From UBA12202 sp049595035 (GTDB lineage: Bacteria; Pseudomonadota; Alphaproteobacteria; Puniceispirillales; UBA1172): 53,319 nt of DNA. The notes under the pieces are model-generated. The model searched no databases and was not told the DNA's origin. It worked only from the letters and a program-made list of their open reading frames with translations. Position numbers and translations under genes: made by a program. Position 1 is the stretch's first letter. Every line of letters starts with the position of its first letter. The stretch covers positions 1 to 53,319 of the forward strand of contig JBMYKD010000013.1 in the NCBI GenBank assembly GCA_049595035.1, written 5' to 3'. This document shows positions 18,397 to 27,184 of the stretch, in pieces.

Positions 18397-19321
18397 ATGG
18401 ATAAAAACAGGAATTCAGAGATTGCTAATCTGGCCAGTTGGTGCCGTTTTTGTCTATATAGTGATGGGGTTACGGCTGATTATTCCGGTAAGCTGGGCTA
18501 GTCTTTTCATGGGTGCCATCATTAGATTAATTGCGCCCATGACAACATGGCAAAGGCGGGCAAGAAAGAATATCCAGCTGGTCATGCCTGAACTCGGCAA
18601 AACCGAACAAACCCGTATCCTCAAAAAAATGTGGTGGAATCTAGGGCGGACAATGGGTGAATTTCCCTATCTTGATCAACTATCCCGCCGGGAACATGTC
18701 ATGGAACATGATCATGTTTGCATTGATCACATGTTATCCTCAGGTGGGTTCATGGTTGGTGGTCATATTGGTAATTGGGAATTATCTGCCATGCCATTCA
18801 TATCGCGGGATATCCCATTTTCAATTATTTACCGACCTTTAAATAATCCGCTGGCCAAACATGCCTTAAATAAACGGCTAACCCTTGCCAGAAAAACCTA
18901 TATCAAAGGGATGGAATCCGCCCGCGGCATCATTGAAACAGCACGGAAAAAAGATATCATGATCCTGCTAGCAGATCAGAAACTGCGTGAAGGCATGATC
19001 GTTCCCTTTTTTGGTAAAGGGGCAACAACACCAGTTTCCTATATCCGCGCAGCATTAAAACATGATGTCCCCATCATCATGGTCAGAGTGAAACGCCGGA
19101 AAGGATGCCAGTTTGATCTCTATCTCGAACCTGTTGATACGGCATCAATCCTTGCTACGAATCCGGATAAAGACCCCGTGCTGGCTATCGCAACGGCTAT
19201 TAATTTCCGTCTGGAACAATGGATCAGAGAAACCCCGGAGCAGTGGTTCTGGCCGCATCGACGGTGGCCTGAAAGCAAAAATGAAACCCCTCATGATATA
19301 ACGGATCATGCCACTAACTAG
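18389..19321 (+). CDS. lpxL: Lipid A biosynthesis lauroyl-type acyltransferase
   Basis: Secondary acyltransferase of lipid A (LpxL/HtrB family) that adds a fatty acyl chain to Kdo2-lipid IVA at the inner membrane. The start at 18389 (MIRWIKTGIQ) gives 310 residues, close to the family's 300-310. An upstream in-frame ATG at 18341 would lie deep in lpxK and is unlikely. The HX4E catalytic motif is in GGHIGNWELSAM near residues 125-136. Last gene of the operon, it converges on xseA, and the two share a CTAG tetranucleotide in which both stop codons lie. Confidence 0.92.
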   Translation: MIRWIKTGIQRLLIWPVGAVFVYIVMGLRLIIPVSWASLFMGAIIRLIAPMTTWQRRARKNIQLVMPELGKTEQTRILKKMWWNLGRTMGEFPYLDQLSRREHVMEHDHVCIDHMLSSGGFMVGGHIGNWELSAMPFISRDIPFSIIYRPLNNPLAKHALNKRLTLARKTYIKGMESARGIIETARKKDIMILLADQKLREGMIVPFFGKGATTPVSYIRAALKHDVPIIMVRVKRRKGCQFDLYLEPVDTASILATNPDKDPVLAIATAINFRLEQWIRETPEQWFWPHRRWPESKNETPHDITDHATN

Positions 19322-20898
19322 AGCAGTTTGCCTTGCTTGTTGTTATCTTTGTTTTGATCTTTTGCATGTGATGCTGACGGCTTGTGTTTTACGGGGTTCT
19401 GTTTGTCGCCATCACTGCCTAATTGTGCCGTGATTTTACCATCCGCAAAAGTTAGATTTACCTCTTTTACCAATCTGGCTTCTTCGGCGGTTTTCAGAAT
19501 ACGGCCATCACCCGCATCACTGACTAAAGCAAAACCACGCCCCAGCACTTTCTGATAAGATGAAGCATCAAGCAAACGACCTAATTGATCAAGACGTGAT
19601 CTTGCCCGTTCAAATATCTGTTCATGCCGGCCTTTCATGCGGTTATCAATCATATCAATCTGATGTTGTTTCTGCGATAGAACCGTTTGCGGGTCTGTTA
19701 ATCTGTCACCAATCCGGCGCATGGAATCTGCCAGACGCGTGGTCATATGATCATGGGCACGATCCAGCCTTAACATAATCTGCCCTGCCCGGTGTTGAAC
19801 ATCAGCAATTTGCGCGGCCGGTGTTGGCAGACGTTCTGCCAATGCTGCAATATGGGTGAAAAGAGTGCTCAGATAACCTGTCATGACACGCATTTGCCGG
19901 TCTTCGGCTGCATCAAGCCGTTGCTGGCGAAAGCTTATCATCTGTTCCGGATCACCTAAAGCCCGCCCAAGGCCCCGCAACCCATCATCCTGATTCTGAA
20001 AGATCTGATCTGTTTTTCGATCCATTCGCAAAGCCAGTTCCTGACATTGCCGCAAGAGATCATTGCGGACAGGAGTCGCCATTTCAGCCGCCGCGGTTGG
20101 TGTTGGCGCGCGCAAATCAGCGGCCAGATCACATAAGGTATGGTCTGTTTCATGACCAACAGCTGAAATCACGGGGATATCCGATGAGGCCACGGCACGA
20201 ACCACGTCTTCTTCATTAAATGGCATCAAGTCTTCCAGGCTGCCGCCGCCACGCCCGACAATCAGCAGATCAGGTCTGGGAATATCACCATCAGGTGCCA
20301 GTCGGTTAAACCCGGTCACGGCCTGAGCAATTTCGAAAGCGGCTTCTTTCCCCTGCACTAATACTGGCCAGATAAGAACATGAAGCGGAAAACGGTCATT
20401 CAACCGATGCAGGATATCTCTGATAACAGCTCCTTTCGGGCTGGTCACAACACCAATCACCCGCGGCAGGGTAGGCAGTGGCTTTTTGCGGTCCGGATCA
20501 AACAGGCCTTCTGCCAGAAGCCGTTTCCGGCGTTCTTCCAGTTGTTTGAGGAATGCGCCCTCACCTGCCATTTCCAGTGACTGGACAACAATCTGATATC
20601 GTGACTGACGGCTAAATGTCGTCAATTTTCCTGTTACCACAACATCAAGCCCGTCTTCGGGTTTCATGGTGATACGCGGCACCATATTTTTCCAGATTAC
20701 CGCTTCCAGAATATTGTTGTCATCTTTCAGCTTAAAATAAATATGCCCTGATGACCATTGCCGGCATTCGGCAATTTCGGCACGAACTTTGATCATATCA
20801 AAGCTTTCAATCGACCGTTTTATCGCTTGTGACAGCTCGGAAAGCGAAAATACTGGTTGATTATCAGCTTGCAGATGGCTTTGATCTTTGGTTTCCAT
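19318..20898 (-). CDS. xseA: Exodeoxyribonuclease VII large subunit
   Basis: Large subunit of ExoVII, which degrades single-stranded DNA to short acid-soluble oligonucleotides with XseB. The 526-residue protein has an N-terminal OB fold (about 15-115, with GHIYFKLKDDNNILEAVIW) and a catalytic core with GVVTSPKGAVIRDILHRLNDRFP and VGRGGGSLEDLMPFNEEDVVRA. It continues with long coiled-coil helices and a Lys/Asn/Gln-rich tail of about 40 residues beyond the usual end. The small subunit xseB is not in this window. It is divergent from purD. Confidence 0.94.
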   Translation of the reverse strand: METKDQSHLQADNQPVFSLSELSQAIKRSIESFDMIKVRAEIAECRQWSSGHIYFKLKDDNNILEAVIWKNMVPRITMKPEDGLDVVVTGKLTTFSRQSRYQIVVQSLEMAGEGAFLKQLEERRKRLLAEGLFDPDRKKPLPTLPRVIGVVTSPKGAVIRDILHRLNDRFPLHVLIWPVLVQGKEAAFEIAQAVTGFNRLAPDGDIPRPDLLIVGRGGGSLEDLMPFNEEDVVRAVASSDIPVISAVGHETDHTLCDLAADLRAPTPTAAAEMATPVRNDLLRQCQELALRMDRKTDQIFQNQDDGLRGLGRALGDPEQMISFRQQRLDAAEDRQMRVMTGYLSTLFTHIAALAERLPTPAAQIADVQHRAGQIMLRLDRAHDHMTTRLADSMRRIGDRLTDPQTVLSQKQHQIDMIDNRMKGRHEQIFERARSRLDQLGRLLDASSYQKVLGRGFALVSDAGDGRILKTAEEARLVKEVNLTFADGKITAQLGSDGDKQNPVKHKPSASHAKDQNKDNNKQGKLL

Positions 20899-20965
20899 AC
20901 CATGTTATGGCATATTGATTGGCATTAGGCCAACCCCGAACAAAATAGAATAGGATCAATTAAAG

Positions 20966-22228
20966 ATGAATGTGCTTATCATCGGCGGCGGCGGTAGAGA
21001 ACATGCCCTTGCCTACGCCATTGGCAAATCGCCATTGCTTGACAAGTTATTTGTAAGCCCCGGCAATCCGGGAATTGCCCAAATAGCAACATGTGTTCCA
21101 TACACTGATGAAGCCGCACTTTTTGATCTAATCAATCATGCAGCGATTGATCTGGTGGTTATCGGCCCCGAAGCCCCATTGGTGGATGGACTGGCTGACA
21201 GGTTACGCCAGCAAGGTATCAGTGTCTTTGGCCCTAGCCAGCAAGCCGCCATGCTTGAAGGGTCAAAAGCATTTGCTCGTGATTTCTGTGATCGGCATGA
21301 TATCCCGCAACCAGCATGGCAGCGTTTTGATAATAGCGCTGATGCTGTTGCATTTATTAACGCCCATCCGGCCGATGGTCATGTCATTAAAGCGGATGGG
21401 CTGGCCGCTGGTAAAGGGGTTGTTGTTGCCGATACAAAAGATGAAGCTATCGCCGCCATTACCAGCATGCTGGATGATCAGCAATTTGGCCATGCCAGTG
21501 CATCTATCGTGATCGAAGAACGCATAACAGGTGTTGAAGCATCACTATTTGCCATGTCAGACGGGGAACATGCCATTATGATTGGCACGGCACAGGATTA
21601 TAAACGGGCTGGCGACGGGGATACCGGCCCCAATACAGGTGGCATGGGTGCGGTGTCACCTGCCCCTGCTCTTGACCAGACACTTCTGGAAACCGCATGG
21701 CATGATATCGTTGAAAAGGTCATTAGCGGCATGAAAGATGATAATATGCCTTATCAGGGCTTTCTTTATGCTGGTCTGATGATCACCACAGATGGCCCCA
21801 AGGTGATCGAGTTTAATTGCCGGTTTGGTGATCCTGAAGCCGAAGTCATCCTGCCGCGACTGAAATCTGATTTGCTTACAGCACTGATTGCGGCAACCGA
21901 ATCCGGTCTTGGCCATATGGATTTACGGTTTCATGATGGTGCCGCCGTCACCGTTATCATGGCAAATGGCGGTTATCCGGGGCCGATAGAAGCAGGCGGC
22001 GTCATCACTGGTCTGGACGCCGTATCAACAGATCATGATGAGCATATGTCTTATGTCTTTCATGCCGGAACCAGCCAGAAAGGTGATGATATTATTGCCA
22101 CAGGTGGCCGCGTGTTGGCTGTCACGGCACTTGGCAAAAATCAGGCAGAAGCGCGGAAGAATGCCTATCGGCACGTTGATAGGATAAGCTGGCCGAAGGT
22201 ATATTATCGGACAGATATAGCAACTTAA
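20966..22228 (+). CDS. purD: Phosphoribosylamine-glycine ligase
   Basis: Second step of purine synthesis: ATP-dependent joining of phosphoribosylamine and glycine to GAR. The 420-residue length is typical. The N-terminal domain starts NVLIIGGGGREHALA. The ATP-grasp domain shows KADGLAAGKGVVVADT (about 142-157), DTGPNTGGMGAVSPAP and EFNCRFGDPEAE near 286-297. It is transcribed alone, divergent from xseA, with AGGA about 12 bp upstream of the ATG. Confidence 0.96.
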   Translation: MNVLIIGGGGREHALAYAIGKSPLLDKLFVSPGNPGIAQIATCVPYTDEAALFDLINHAAIDLVVIGPEAPLVDGLADRLRQQGISVFGPSQQAAMLEGSKAFARDFCDRHDIPQPAWQRFDNSADAVAFINAHPADGHVIKADGLAAGKGVVVADTKDEAIAAITSMLDDQQFGHASASIVIEERITGVEASLFAMSDGEHAIMIGTAQDYKRAGDGDTGPNTGGMGAVSPAPALDQTLLETAWHDIVEKVISGMKDDNMPYQGFLYAGLMITTDGPKVIEFNCRFGDPEAEVILPRLKSDLLTALIAATESGLGHMDLRFHDGAAVTVIMANGGYPGPIEAGGVITGLDAVSTDHDEHMSYVFHAGTSQKGDDIIATGGRVLAVTALGKNQAEARKNAYRHVDRISWPKVYYRTDIAT

Positions 22229-22234
22229 CATAGC

Positions 22235-22708
22235 CTAGCGACGGCCGGCAAAAAATTGTTTCAGCATATCGGCAGAAGCATCCGCCATAAGCCCATCATA
22301 GATATCCGGCCGGTGATGGCATTGTTTATGATCAAATACCTTTGCGCCATGAAAAACACCGCCAGATTTATCATCCAGTGCGCCAATGTAAAGCCGCCTG
22401 ATGCGTGCCTGAGCAATCGCACCAGCGCACATGGCACAGGGTTCTAGCGTCACCCATAAATCACATCCATGAAGCCGCTGATTCCCCTGTTTTCGGGTGG
22501 CTTCTCTGATTGCCAGTATCTCTGCATGAGCCGTAGGATCATGATCTCTTTCGACACGGTTGCCAGCCATTGCCAGCACCTCCCCTTCGGGGGAAGTAAC
22601 CACGGCACCAACAGGAACATCTCCTGCTTCGGCTGCCTGTCTGGCGGCCGTAAGTGCATCGGGCATAAACCCGTTATATCCAGCGGTCATCTTCATGGAA
22701 AAGATCAT
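22235..22708 (-). CDS. tadA: tRNA-specific adenosine deaminase
   Basis: Deaminates A34 to inosine in tRNA-Arg(ACG), allowing decoding of CGU, CGC and CGA. The 157-residue protein has the zinc and catalytic motifs HAE (His61, Glu63) and PCAMC (Cys91, Cys94) and a VPVGAVV segment at 31-37. The C-terminus GLMADASADMLKQFFAGRR fits TadA more than guanine deaminase. Several in-frame ATGs (codons 1, 5, 7) leave the start uncertain by a few residues. It diverges from rluB across 34 bp, a common alphaproteobacterial arrangement. Confidence 0.9.
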   Translation of the reverse strand: MIFSMKMTAGYNGFMPDALTAARQAAEAGDVPVGAVVTSPEGEVLAMAGNRVERDHDPTAHAEILAIREATRKQGNQRLHGCDLWVTLEPCAMCAGAIAQARIRRLYIGALDDKSGGVFHGAKVFDHKQCHHRPDIYDGLMADASADMLKQFFAGRR

Positions 22709-22742
22709 CGCATAAATTGATAAATTAGGCTATGGTTTCGCC

Positions 22743-23636
22743 ATGAGTGCTTCTTCACAAAAAACAGATCTGGCCGTCCTCTTTAATGACAAAGCCAGTG
22801 CACCTGAACGACTGGCAAAACGCATGGCAGGTGCCGGATTATGTTCCCGCCGGGAAGCAGAAACATGGATTACCGCTGGCCGGGTCAAGATTGATGGCCA
22901 GCTTCAGCTTACCCCTGCCATTACGGTAACTGGTGATCAGCGGATTGAAGTAGACGGCAAACCCCTGCCGGTGATTGATACCCCGCGGCTATGGCGATAT
23001 TACAAACCACGCGGGCTGGTGGTCAGTCATAAGGACGAAAAAGATCGCAATAATATTTTTGATACTTTAAAAACCGAACATGGCGATAAACTTCCCCGAT
23101 TAATTAGCGTTGGCAGGCTTGATCTTGATTCCGAAGGGCTGATTTTATTGACAAATAACGGCTTGTTAGCACGATATCTGGAGTTACCAGCCACAGGCTG
23201 GACACGAAAATATCGTGTTCGGGTGCATGGTCAGGTCAAAGCTGAGCATCTGAATGAAATGGGAAAAGGGATCACCGTTGACGGGATCAGATATCGGCCA
23301 GTGATTGCCAGCCTTGACCGCCAGACAAACAGCAACGCGTGGATTAATATTGCGCTGAAAGAAGGCAAAAACCGTGAAATTCGTCGATTAATGCAACATT
23401 TTGGCTATCAAGTGAGCCGATTGATCCGCATTTCATTCGGGCCTTTCACACTGAATAAACTAGAAGAAGGTGATATAGCCGAAGTCAAACCAGCCATCTT
23501 GCGTGATCAGCTCGGGCTTAAATCAACCGGTTCTTCTGATCAAAATACCACTTCCTCCCAGCCAGCCAGAAAAAGGCAGAAACCTCATGCGAGTCATCAG
23601 CGGCAAAAGACGCGGCGCCAGCCTAACCGCACCTGA
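22743..23636 (+). CDS. rluB: 23S rRNA pseudouridine synthase, RluB-like
   Basis: Isomerises a uridine in 23S rRNA (RluB family, position 2605 in E. coli). The 297-residue protein has an S4 RNA-binding domain at about 21-68 and a RsuA/RluB catalytic domain with GRLDLDSEGLILLTNNG (catalytic Asp127). A second motif, EGKNREIRRLMQHFG, lies near 210-224. The C-terminal tail after about residue 260 is hydrophilic and Lys/Arg/Gln-rich. The last 50 bp of the gene overlap the start of rsmD in another frame. Confidence 0.9.
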   Translation: MSASSQKTDLAVLFNDKASAPERLAKRMAGAGLCSRREAETWITAGRVKIDGQLQLTPAITVTGDQRIEVDGKPLPVIDTPRLWRYYKPRGLVVSHKDEKDRNNIFDTLKTEHGDKLPRLISVGRLDLDSEGLILLTNNGLLARYLELPATGWTRKYRVRVHGQVKAEHLNEMGKGITVDGIRYRPVIASLDRQTNSNAWINIALKEGKNREIRRLMQHFGYQVSRLIRISFGPFTLNKLEEGDIAEVKPAILRDQLGLKSTGSSDQNTTSSQPARKRQKPHASHQRQKTRRQPNRT

Positions 23637-24186
23637 CGGCCAGAAAACCAGACCCACCGCTGACCGGACACGGGAAATGATTTTCAACATCCTTGATGGC
23701 GGCCGTCATGGCAATCCACTGGAAGTGGATCTGATTATTGATGGATTTGCTGGTAGCGGCGCCATGGGACTGGAAGCATGGTCAAGGGGGGCAAAGCGCG
23801 TCATTCTGATAGACCAAGATGCTTCTGCGCTTCAAGCGATAAAAGCCAATATCAGCAAACTTGGTGCCGGTGAAGAATGTGGCGCGGTTGCCCGCAATCT
23901 GCTATCGGCATTAAGCTGGCCGTTTGGCCAAGCCGGATTGATTTTTCTTGACCCGCCCTGGCAAAAATCCGCCAATGACCCCGATGCCAGCATGATTGCC
24001 CTTGATCATTTAAGAATGGCAGGCGGTATTGCAGATGATGCCCTTATAGTGATTGAACATGATCACCGCTTCCCGCCGCAACCACCTTTCGCATTTGATA
24101 TTGTAGATCAACGCAAAGCTGGTAAAGCAGGAGTTTGTTTTCTTCGCTACCGGTCTGATCGGGTTAAGCCTGATGCCGGTTGTTAA
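23587..24186 (+). CDS. rsmD: 16S rRNA (guanine-966-N2)-methyltransferase
   Basis: Methylates G966 of 16S rRNA in the 30S subunit. Starting at ATG 23587 (MRVISGKRRG), the protein has 199 residues and the canonical family N-terminus. A longer frame upstream to 23503 lies wholly inside rluB and lacks similarity. It has RPTADRTREMIFNIL near residue 22-36, the SAM-binding loop DGFAGSGAMGLEAWSRGA near 55-72 and the catalytic DPPW motif (IFLDPPWQK) near 120. It converges on mutL, and the two stops share TTAA at 24183-24186. Confidence 0.92.
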   Translation: MRVISGKRRGASLTAPDGQKTRPTADRTREMIFNILDGGRHGNPLEVDLIIDGFAGSGAMGLEAWSRGAKRVILIDQDASALQAIKANISKLGAGEECGAVARNLLSALSWPFGQAGLIFLDPPWQKSANDPDASMIALDHLRMAGGIADDALIVIEHDHRFPPQPPFAFDIVDQRKAGKAGVCFLRYRSDRVKPDAGC

Positions 24187-26060
24187 CGGCGGCCAAACAG
24201 CTTTTCCACATCAGCAAGGCTCAGAGTGACAAAGGTCGGGCGACCGTGATTACATTGCCCTGACCGGGGCGTATCTTCCATTTCACGCAATAATGCGTTC
24301 ATTTCAGCGGCATTAAGTGACCGGCCGGCACGCACAGACCCATAACATGACATTGTTGCCAGCACATGATCTATGCGTGTTTCCAGTGACTGGCTACTAT
24401 CCTGTTCTAGCAATTCCTCGGCAATATCACTGATCAGTTGCTGGATATTTGTCTGTCCCAGAATAGCCGGCATTTCTCGAACCAGAATGGCACCATCACC
24501 AAATGTTTCAATGACCAGCCCAAGTTCTGCCAGCATATCCGCATGATCAAGCAGCACCATGACCGCCGCCGCACCCGGTTCAACCACCTCTGGGATAAGC
24601 AATGCCTGTTTTTCGATAGCCCCCGCATGATCACGCTGTGCTTTCATGCGTTCCAGCACCAGCCTTTCATGTGCGGCATGCTGATCAATAATGACCACAC
24701 CATCTGTTGATTCAGCCACAATATAGGTTTTATGTAGTTGTGCTTTGGCCGCCCCAAGCGGATAATCTGACGTTATATCCGGTTCATCTGAATGACCTGT
24801 TTTGATATGATCTGGTGATGGCATATCCTGTTGATGATCGGCCAGCCTAGCTTGTGGAGGCATATCCGGCATGGGTAAAGTCCCGTTATAAAGAGCCGGG
24901 TTTTGCCAGTCTTCTGTCCCGCCGAATGACCCACGGGACGTGCCGCCGCCTGAATAGGATGATCTGCCACCACGATATGATGCCCCAAAACCAGAATAGC
25001 CGGAAGAATGGCCTCCGCGCCCCTGATCACCTATCATACCAAGAGCCGCCTGACCCAGTTGGCCAGATGTCCGAAGTTCGCTATCTATGGCCGCCCGCAA
25101 AGCATTAATAACAAGGGAACGTATAAGACCAGCATCTTTAAATCGCACCTCAGCCTTGGCCGGGTGAACATTAACATCAACATCTTCAGATGGCAGATCA
25201 AGAAACAATACCACAACCGGATAACGACCACGCGGCAACGTATCTGCATAAGCGGCGCGGACTGTCCCTATCAGGGTTTTATCCCTGATGGCACGACCAT
25301 TAACATAGATATGAATCCCGGCCGCTGTCGGTTTATGGAATGTCGGCAAACCAGCAAGGCCAGATAAAGTCATCTCATCACGTTTGGCATCCAGTGATAA
25401 GGCTTCATCAGCGAACTCTGCGCCCATGGCATCACGAATACGCGCTCTTTTGTCATCTTTTTGCTTGGCGACCAGCACCATAGTCTGACGGCCATTATCT
25501 GTCACCGTAAATCCGATATCAGGATGCGCCATACTGATACGACGCGTCATATCAATGATTTGTGCGGTTTCTGTGCGATCTGTTTTCAGAAATTTCAATC
25601 GTGCCGGCAGATTAGCAAAGAGATGTTTGACAACAACCCGTGTGCCTTTCTGCAGCGATGACGGTTCAACATTACCCACCTGCCCGTAATCAACAGCAAG
25701 CGTCCAGCCATTGTCATCTGCCGGATCACGGCTTGATATTGTCATGTTACTAACAGACCCGATGGATGGCAGTGCCTCACCCCTGAAACCAAGATGATGA
25801 ATAGCCATGATATCATCTGTGTTCAACTTGGACGTCGCATGACGTTCGACTGATAGCCGCAAATGGTCAGCATCCATTCCGGTACCGTTATCATCAACAG
25901 CGATCAGTGTTCGCCCACCATCAGCAATAGATATATCAATTTGATTAGCACCGGCATCAACCGCATTTTCCACCAGTTCTTTGATTGCACTGGCCGGGCG
26001 CTCTATGACTTCACCGGCAGCAATTTGATTGATGATGCGATCCGGAAGAAGGCGTATCAT
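24183..26060 (-). CDS. mutL: DNA mismatch repair protein MutL, endonuclease type
   Basis: GHL ATPase that links MutS mismatch recognition to strand cleavage. The 625-residue protein starts IRLLPDRIINQIAAGEVIERP with ATP-binding ELVENAVDAGA and DNGTGMD, then the transducer domain to about residue 330. The C-terminal dimerisation domain has DQHAAHERLVLE (about 455-466), matching the DQHA(X)2E(X)4E endonuclease metal site, expected in organisms without MutH. The linker at about 343-381 is unusually rich in Gly, Ser, Tyr and Arg, with RGG-like repeats. It is followed upstream by the lipoprotein gene, 5 bp away. Confidence 0.96.
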   Translation of the reverse strand: MIRLLPDRIINQIAAGEVIERPASAIKELVENAVDAGANQIDISIADGGRTLIAVDDNGTGMDADHLRLSVERHATSKLNTDDIMAIHHLGFRGEALPSIGSVSNMTISSRDPADDNGWTLAVDYGQVGNVEPSSLQKGTRVVVKHLFANLPARLKFLKTDRTETAQIIDMTRRISMAHPDIGFTVTDNGRQTMVLVAKQKDDKRARIRDAMGAEFADEALSLDAKRDEMTLSGLAGLPTFHKPTAAGIHIYVNGRAIRDKTLIGTVRAAYADTLPRGRYPVVVLFLDLPSEDVDVNVHPAKAEVRFKDAGLIRSLVINALRAAIDSELRTSGQLGQAALGMIGDQGRGGHSSGYSGFGASYRGGRSSYSGGGTSRGSFGGTEDWQNPALYNGTLPMPDMPPQARLADHQQDMPSPDHIKTGHSDEPDITSDYPLGAAKAQLHKTYIVAESTDGVVIIDQHAAHERLVLERMKAQRDHAGAIEKQALLIPEVVEPGAAAVMVLLDHADMLAELGLVIETFGDGAILVREMPAILGQTNIQQLISDIAEELLEQDSSQSLETRIDHVLATMSCYGSVRAGRSLNAAEMNALLREMEDTPRSGQCNHGRPTFVTLSLADVEKLFGRR

Positions 26061-26065
26061 GTCTG

Positions 26066-26650
26066 TTATTCTATGGTAAGAGGAATGTTTTCCAGCGGAT
26101 CATTCGCGAAAGTAGGCGTATCGGTTAGCGGTTTACCATCTTTAATCGCCTGCCTGATACGATACGCTTCTGCCGCGGCATCAAGGTCCGGTCCAACCTC
26201 TGGCTGGCCACCAAAGATTTGTTCAAGCGGCACCCGTCTATCGAGTTGAATACCTAAAGTTTCTTCATCAACAATGTTGCGAATATCCGGAATAATCTGA
26301 TCCGTGCCGAATAACTCTTCGAATGAAGATGCATCTGCGCTATCACTTGTTCCTATCAGATTCTGGCTTTGCCCAATGGCAGAAATATTGGCCTGTGCAT
26401 TGGCCAGAGTCTGGGTGGCCGTGTCATTTGCCGTGTCAGCATCATCACCGGGACGCAAGGAAAAATTAGGTGGTAATGTTAATGGTGGACGAATCACGAC
26501 TTCAAACTCGTCAGGGGAATTTTTACCGCCAAGCAAACTATCATTACCAGAACAGGCCGATAGCATCAGCATCAATGCAATGATTAAGGCTAATACCATC
26601 CCATGATAGTTTAATAATGCAGGAAATCTGTATCTCATCATGATCATCAT
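26066..26650 (-). CDS. DUF3035 family lipoprotein
   Basis: A 194-residue predicted lipoprotein. The N-terminal hydrophobic signal ends in a lipobox LSAC, with the lipidated Cys at residue 33 (fewer if a later Met is the start). The body resembles alphaproteobacterial DUF3035 proteins: FEVVIRPPLTLPPNFSLRPG is a family-typical beginning, followed by low-complexity Ala/Asn-rich sequence and a C-terminal DRRVPLEQIFGG segment. No function is established that I can name. It sits directly after lspA, which encodes the peptidase that would process it, and before mutL. Synteny with lspA is common in the class. Confidence 0.8.
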   Translation of the reverse strand: MMIMMRYRFPALLNYHGMVLALIIALMLMLSACSGNDSLLGGKNSPDEFEVVIRPPLTLPPNFSLRPGDDADTANDTATQTLANAQANISAIGQSQNLIGTSDSADASSFEELFGTDQIIPDIRNIVDEETLGIQLDRRVPLEQIFGGQPEVGPDLDAAAEAYRIRQAIKDGKPLTDTPTFANDPLENIPLTIE

Positions 26651-26683
26651 ATCTCTTATTGTATATCTTTTGTCCGTATCTGG

Positions 26684-27184
26684 CTATGCCTGTTCATCAT
26701 CTGAAGGAGTATCATAATCACGTTGCCACATGCTGATAAAGATACATCCCACACCGATTACAATAGCACTATCCGCAATATTAAAGGCTGGCCAATGCCA
26801 CCCCGCTACATGAACATCAATAAAATCTACCACTTTACCCCATTGCAGACGGTCTATCGCATTACCTAATGCCCCGCCTGCCATCATGATGGCACCCCAA
26901 CGCTGAAAGCGCAACCAATTCCGTGCTATGTAAGGAAGCAGTATTCCGACCGCAACGGCAAGTCCGGTTAATATGACCAATCCCCAGACACCAGCCCCCC
27001 CAAACATACCAAAGCTTACACCAGTATTATATACCGGTGCAAAATTAAGGAATGGCAGAACCTCAATAATTCGCGGCGGATCAAAAATCATATCAAGCAT
27101 GATCAGTTTCGTGATCTGATCAACACAGATAATCATCACCACAAACAGATAGGCCGCATAAAGCCTAGCCATGGAGGACATCAT
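26684..27184 (-). CDS. lspA: Lipoprotein signal peptidase (signal peptidase II)
   Basis: Inner membrane aspartyl protease that cleaves prolipoprotein signal peptides at the lipidated Cys. Four membrane helices are visible. Family motifs are DQITKLI near the N-terminus, NFAPVYNTGVSFGMF, GNAIDRL (first catalytic Asp) and AFNIADSAIVIG (second). Starts at 27184, 27181 or 27172 all overlap the end of ileS by 8-20 bp; I give the longest of these (167 aa). It is part of the ileS-lspA-DUF3035 unit. Confidence 0.92.
   Translation of the reverse strand: MMSSMARLYAAYLFVVMIICVDQITKLIMLDMIFDPPRIIEVLPFLNFAPVYNTGVSFGMFGGAGVWGLVILTGLAVAVGILLPYIARNWLRFQRWGAIMMAGGALGNAIDRLQWGKVVDFIDVHVAGWHWPAFNIADSAIVIGVGCIFISMWQRDYDTPSDDEQA

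Noticed and set aside
20919..20933. TTGGC-ATTAG-GCCAA inverted repeat between xseA and purD
   Set aside because: Arms of only 5 bp; no link to a known regulator such as PurR, and I could not find a matching promoter.
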